Origin: Piezodorus guildinii
Lineage: Eukaryota; Arthropoda; Insecta; Hemiptera; Pentatomidae
Assembly: GCA_023052935.1 (NCBI GenBank)
Contig: CM041293.1
Span: 170,273,341-170,337,340 of the forward strand
Length of the DNA stretch: 64,000 bases
Direction of reading: 5' to 3'
Shown here piece after piece: positions 62,035 through 64,000 of the stretch. The position numbers and the translations under genes were made by a program. Below the pieces are notes generated by a model. That model did not search any database. It was not told the DNA's origin and saw nothing but the letters and a program-made list of their open reading frames with translations. Every line of letters starts with the position of its first letter. Position 1 is the stretch's first letter.

Positions 62035-64000
62035 AGAAAGAAAGAAAGAAAGTAAATTTTATTCTGGGACCTTCAGTCCCCTAAGAATAACAGAAAAGTA
62101 CAAAACTTTGGCTTGTGTCTGGCACAGAAACAAAAACATAAAAGAAATACAAACTTAAGATATAATATTATTTAAAAATAAGAATAAATAAAATTAAATA
62201 AATAACTACGATTACTTAGTATGCATATATGTTTATAGTTATATAATCATTAATGTGTATCTAAAGATATATTAATATTGTGCTTCTTATGGTATAATAA
62301 GGTCACCGAGAAAAACAGAAGAAAGAAAGAGAAAGGTGAATATATATCTGAAACATTGTTTACATATTTGTTGTGGTCCTCATTTTAGAATGTGACATGA
62401 CCACTATTCTAGCGTTTTGTTTACAATTAATCTGTAGATGGATGGTTGAGGAGATGAAGGAACAGTTTGCTTTTAAATGAGGTTAAAGAAGGTGCTTTGC
62501 GTATAGAGGTAGGTATGGAATTCCAGAACGATGTGGCACGCAAACTAAATGATTTTTTAAAGGATGATGTTTGATGAAAAGGAATATATAGGTTACTGGA
62601 CTGGGATCTTGTATTAAACGAATGTACCGATGAACAAGGGATGAGTAGGTCAAGAATGTAGGATGGATTTTTGGTATTGAAAGTACGGAATAGAAAAACT
62701 CCCAAGAAATACTTTCGCCGGGAAACAGGATTGAGCCACTTCAACTCGGCATACCTGTCAGAAACGCTGGAGCGCCTAGGGACCCCGAAGATGAATCTAA
62801 TGAAACATTTCATAAGTCTTTCCAGTCTCATTTCGAGTCCACCAGACAATCCACCGAACACCAGGCAGCAGTAATCGAAGTGGGGGAAGACAAGGGACGA
62901 AACAAGGAACCGACGAACATCGAAAGGCAGTGAATCACGCAATCTTGAGAACAGTTTAAGAGTAGAGATGGAATTACGAATGATATGGGATACATGATTA
63001 TTCCAAGAAAGATTTTGGTCAAAGACGACACCAAGATTTCTAACGGTAGTATGGAAATGGATAGGTAGTCCGTTAAGGTATAGCAAGGGATAATAAGGAA
63101 GGGAATTAACGAGATGTTTGGAACCTATAATTATGGCCTTAGTTTTATCGACGTTCAGTCTTAAATCATTCTTTAATGCCCATGCGTTAATATTATCTAT
63201 GTCTTCCTGCATCTTACTGAATCTCCTCAAACATCTCGCTGGGATAAAAGGAAAGGTAGATCTGAAGATCATCGGCATATAAATGATATTTTGAATGATG
63301 GATAGAGTCAGGTAGATCATTTATGTATAAAGAGAATAGAGTCGGAGAGAGTGAGGATCCTTGTGGAACACCGCGAGTTAGTAAGAGTGGAGAAGAAGTA
63401 GGTTTATCAGGAATAATAACTGTTTGGGAACGATGAGATAGGTAGGATTGGAACCACTTTAAGACACTGTTTGATAGGGATAGATTTTCGAGTTTTGAAA
63501 GTAGGATATCATGGTTCACTAGGTCGAACGCTTTGGAAAAGTCAAATAGAACAAGGATTGTGATTTTGCGTTTATCTATGGAGGATTGGATATCTTGAGT
63601 AATTTTCAACAAGGCGGATTGTGTTGAGAAGTGAGTTCGGAAACCGGATTGGAGGGGATTTATTAGGGACTTTTGCTCTAGGAAGGTGTTGAGCTGTGAA
63701 TGTACTATTCTTTCTAACGGCTTTGAGAGATTGGAGAGGATGGAAATCGGTCGGAAATCAGAAGCTCTGGTTGGAACTGAAACTTTGCTAATAGGACGGA
63801 TTATAGCTTTTTTCCAAGCTGTTGGAAAGGTAGAATTCTGTAGAGAGTAGTTATAAATATGCAAAAGGATTGGAAATATGATAGGTAAGCACAATTTGAT
63901 TAATTTAACGGGAATTTGATCCGGTCCATGGTCTGTGGTTCTGGATTTCAATACGGAGGTGAATAGGTCTTCAGGGTATATATTTGAGAAATAGAATTTT
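62035..64000 (-). mobile_element. CR1/L2-like LINE, 3' half, nearly intact; continues past window
   Basis: Minus-strand element. The 3' end is a simple repeat (CTTTCTTTCTTTCTTTC on the minus strand, at 62,035-62,054) preceded by a ~370-bp 3' UTR. Upstream lies a reverse transcriptase coding region running off the window at 64,000. The motif style (YADDLQIYLSF, 'VPQGSSLSPTLFSLYINDL') places it in the CR1/L2/Rex group rather than with the Jockeys here. Only one frameshift is seen. Confidence 0.82.
62427..63951 (-). pseudogene. CR1/L2-like ORF2 (RT domain and C-terminus), one frameshift
   Basis: The upstream frame (63,214-63,951) gives GPDQIPVKLIKLCLP, DFRPISILSNLSKPLERI, SGFRTHFSTQSALLKITQDI, VLFDFSKAFDLVNHDILLSK, GVPQGSSLSPTLFSLYINDL and YADDLQIYLSF. 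A one-base shift near 63,214-63,225 moves to the frame of 62,427, which goes on with DIDNINAWALKNDLRLNVDK and TVRNLGVVFDQNLSWNNHV to the C-terminal LRATSFWNSIPTSIRKAPSL. Apart from that base the enzyme looks complete; the endonuclease lies outside the window. Confidence 0.82.

Overview
The window is eukaryotic nuclear DNA, AT-rich, with spliced genes that have short exons, and it is saturated with transposons typical of insects (Jockey, RTE-like and CR1/L2-like LINEs, mariner, hAT MITEs, tRNA-derived SINEs, Penelope-type hammerhead motifs). An insect is the best fit. I cannot name the order from sequence alone, though hemipteran-like LINE families are present.

Main result: I could assemble one host gene by hand on the minus strand. 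Its exons run from about 42.46 kb down to about 6.12 kb. Eleven exons have AG/GT borders, no internal stop and, with a few caveats, matching phases. The predicted protein is about 417 residues: a Ser-rich N-terminal half, then two separate classical C2H2 zinc fingers (C256/C259/H272/H276 and C323/C326/H339/H343), then an acidic/coiled-coil-like tail. A possible 5' non-coding exon lies near 48.6 kb. Most transposons between 6 and 48 kb sit in this gene's introns. One does not: an intact 4.6-kb Jockey element (17,667-22,310) with a perfect 13-bp target duplication splits the exon that encodes finger 1, right at its first cysteine.

Layout. 0-6 kb: a Jockey relic, one copy of a ~0.9-kb repeat family (called R9 here), three SINE types and a 250-bp hammerhead-bearing element. 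6-17.6 kb: 3' exons, SINE-D copies, a decayed Jockey (J2), a hAT MITE and an RTE-like fragment. 17.6-22.4 kb: Jockey J3 inside the exon. 22.4-42.5 kb: middle and first coding exons, R9 copies, decayed Jockeys J4 and J6, mariners M1 and M2, RTE-like relics. 43.9-48.0 kb: an unusual composite of truncated Jockey-like sequence in two tandem units, bracketed by ~130-bp inverted blocks. 49.3-53.0 kb: mariner M3 and a 2.7-kb foldback element whose arms carry 21-bp minisatellites and ~112-bp repeats. 53-55.7 kb: two R9 copies. 55.7-60.5 kb: Jockey J5, a close relative of J3 with broken reading frames. 61-64 kb: a SINE and a nearly intact CR1/L2-like LINE on the minus strand that runs off the window.

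The genes here do not form a pathway. The LINEs encode their own RNA-binding and endonuclease/reverse-transcriptase proteins. The SINEs, deleted mariners and MITEs lack enzymes and would depend on others. The host gene looks like a nucleic-acid-binding regulator. All identifications are from reading motifs by eye; no database search was run.
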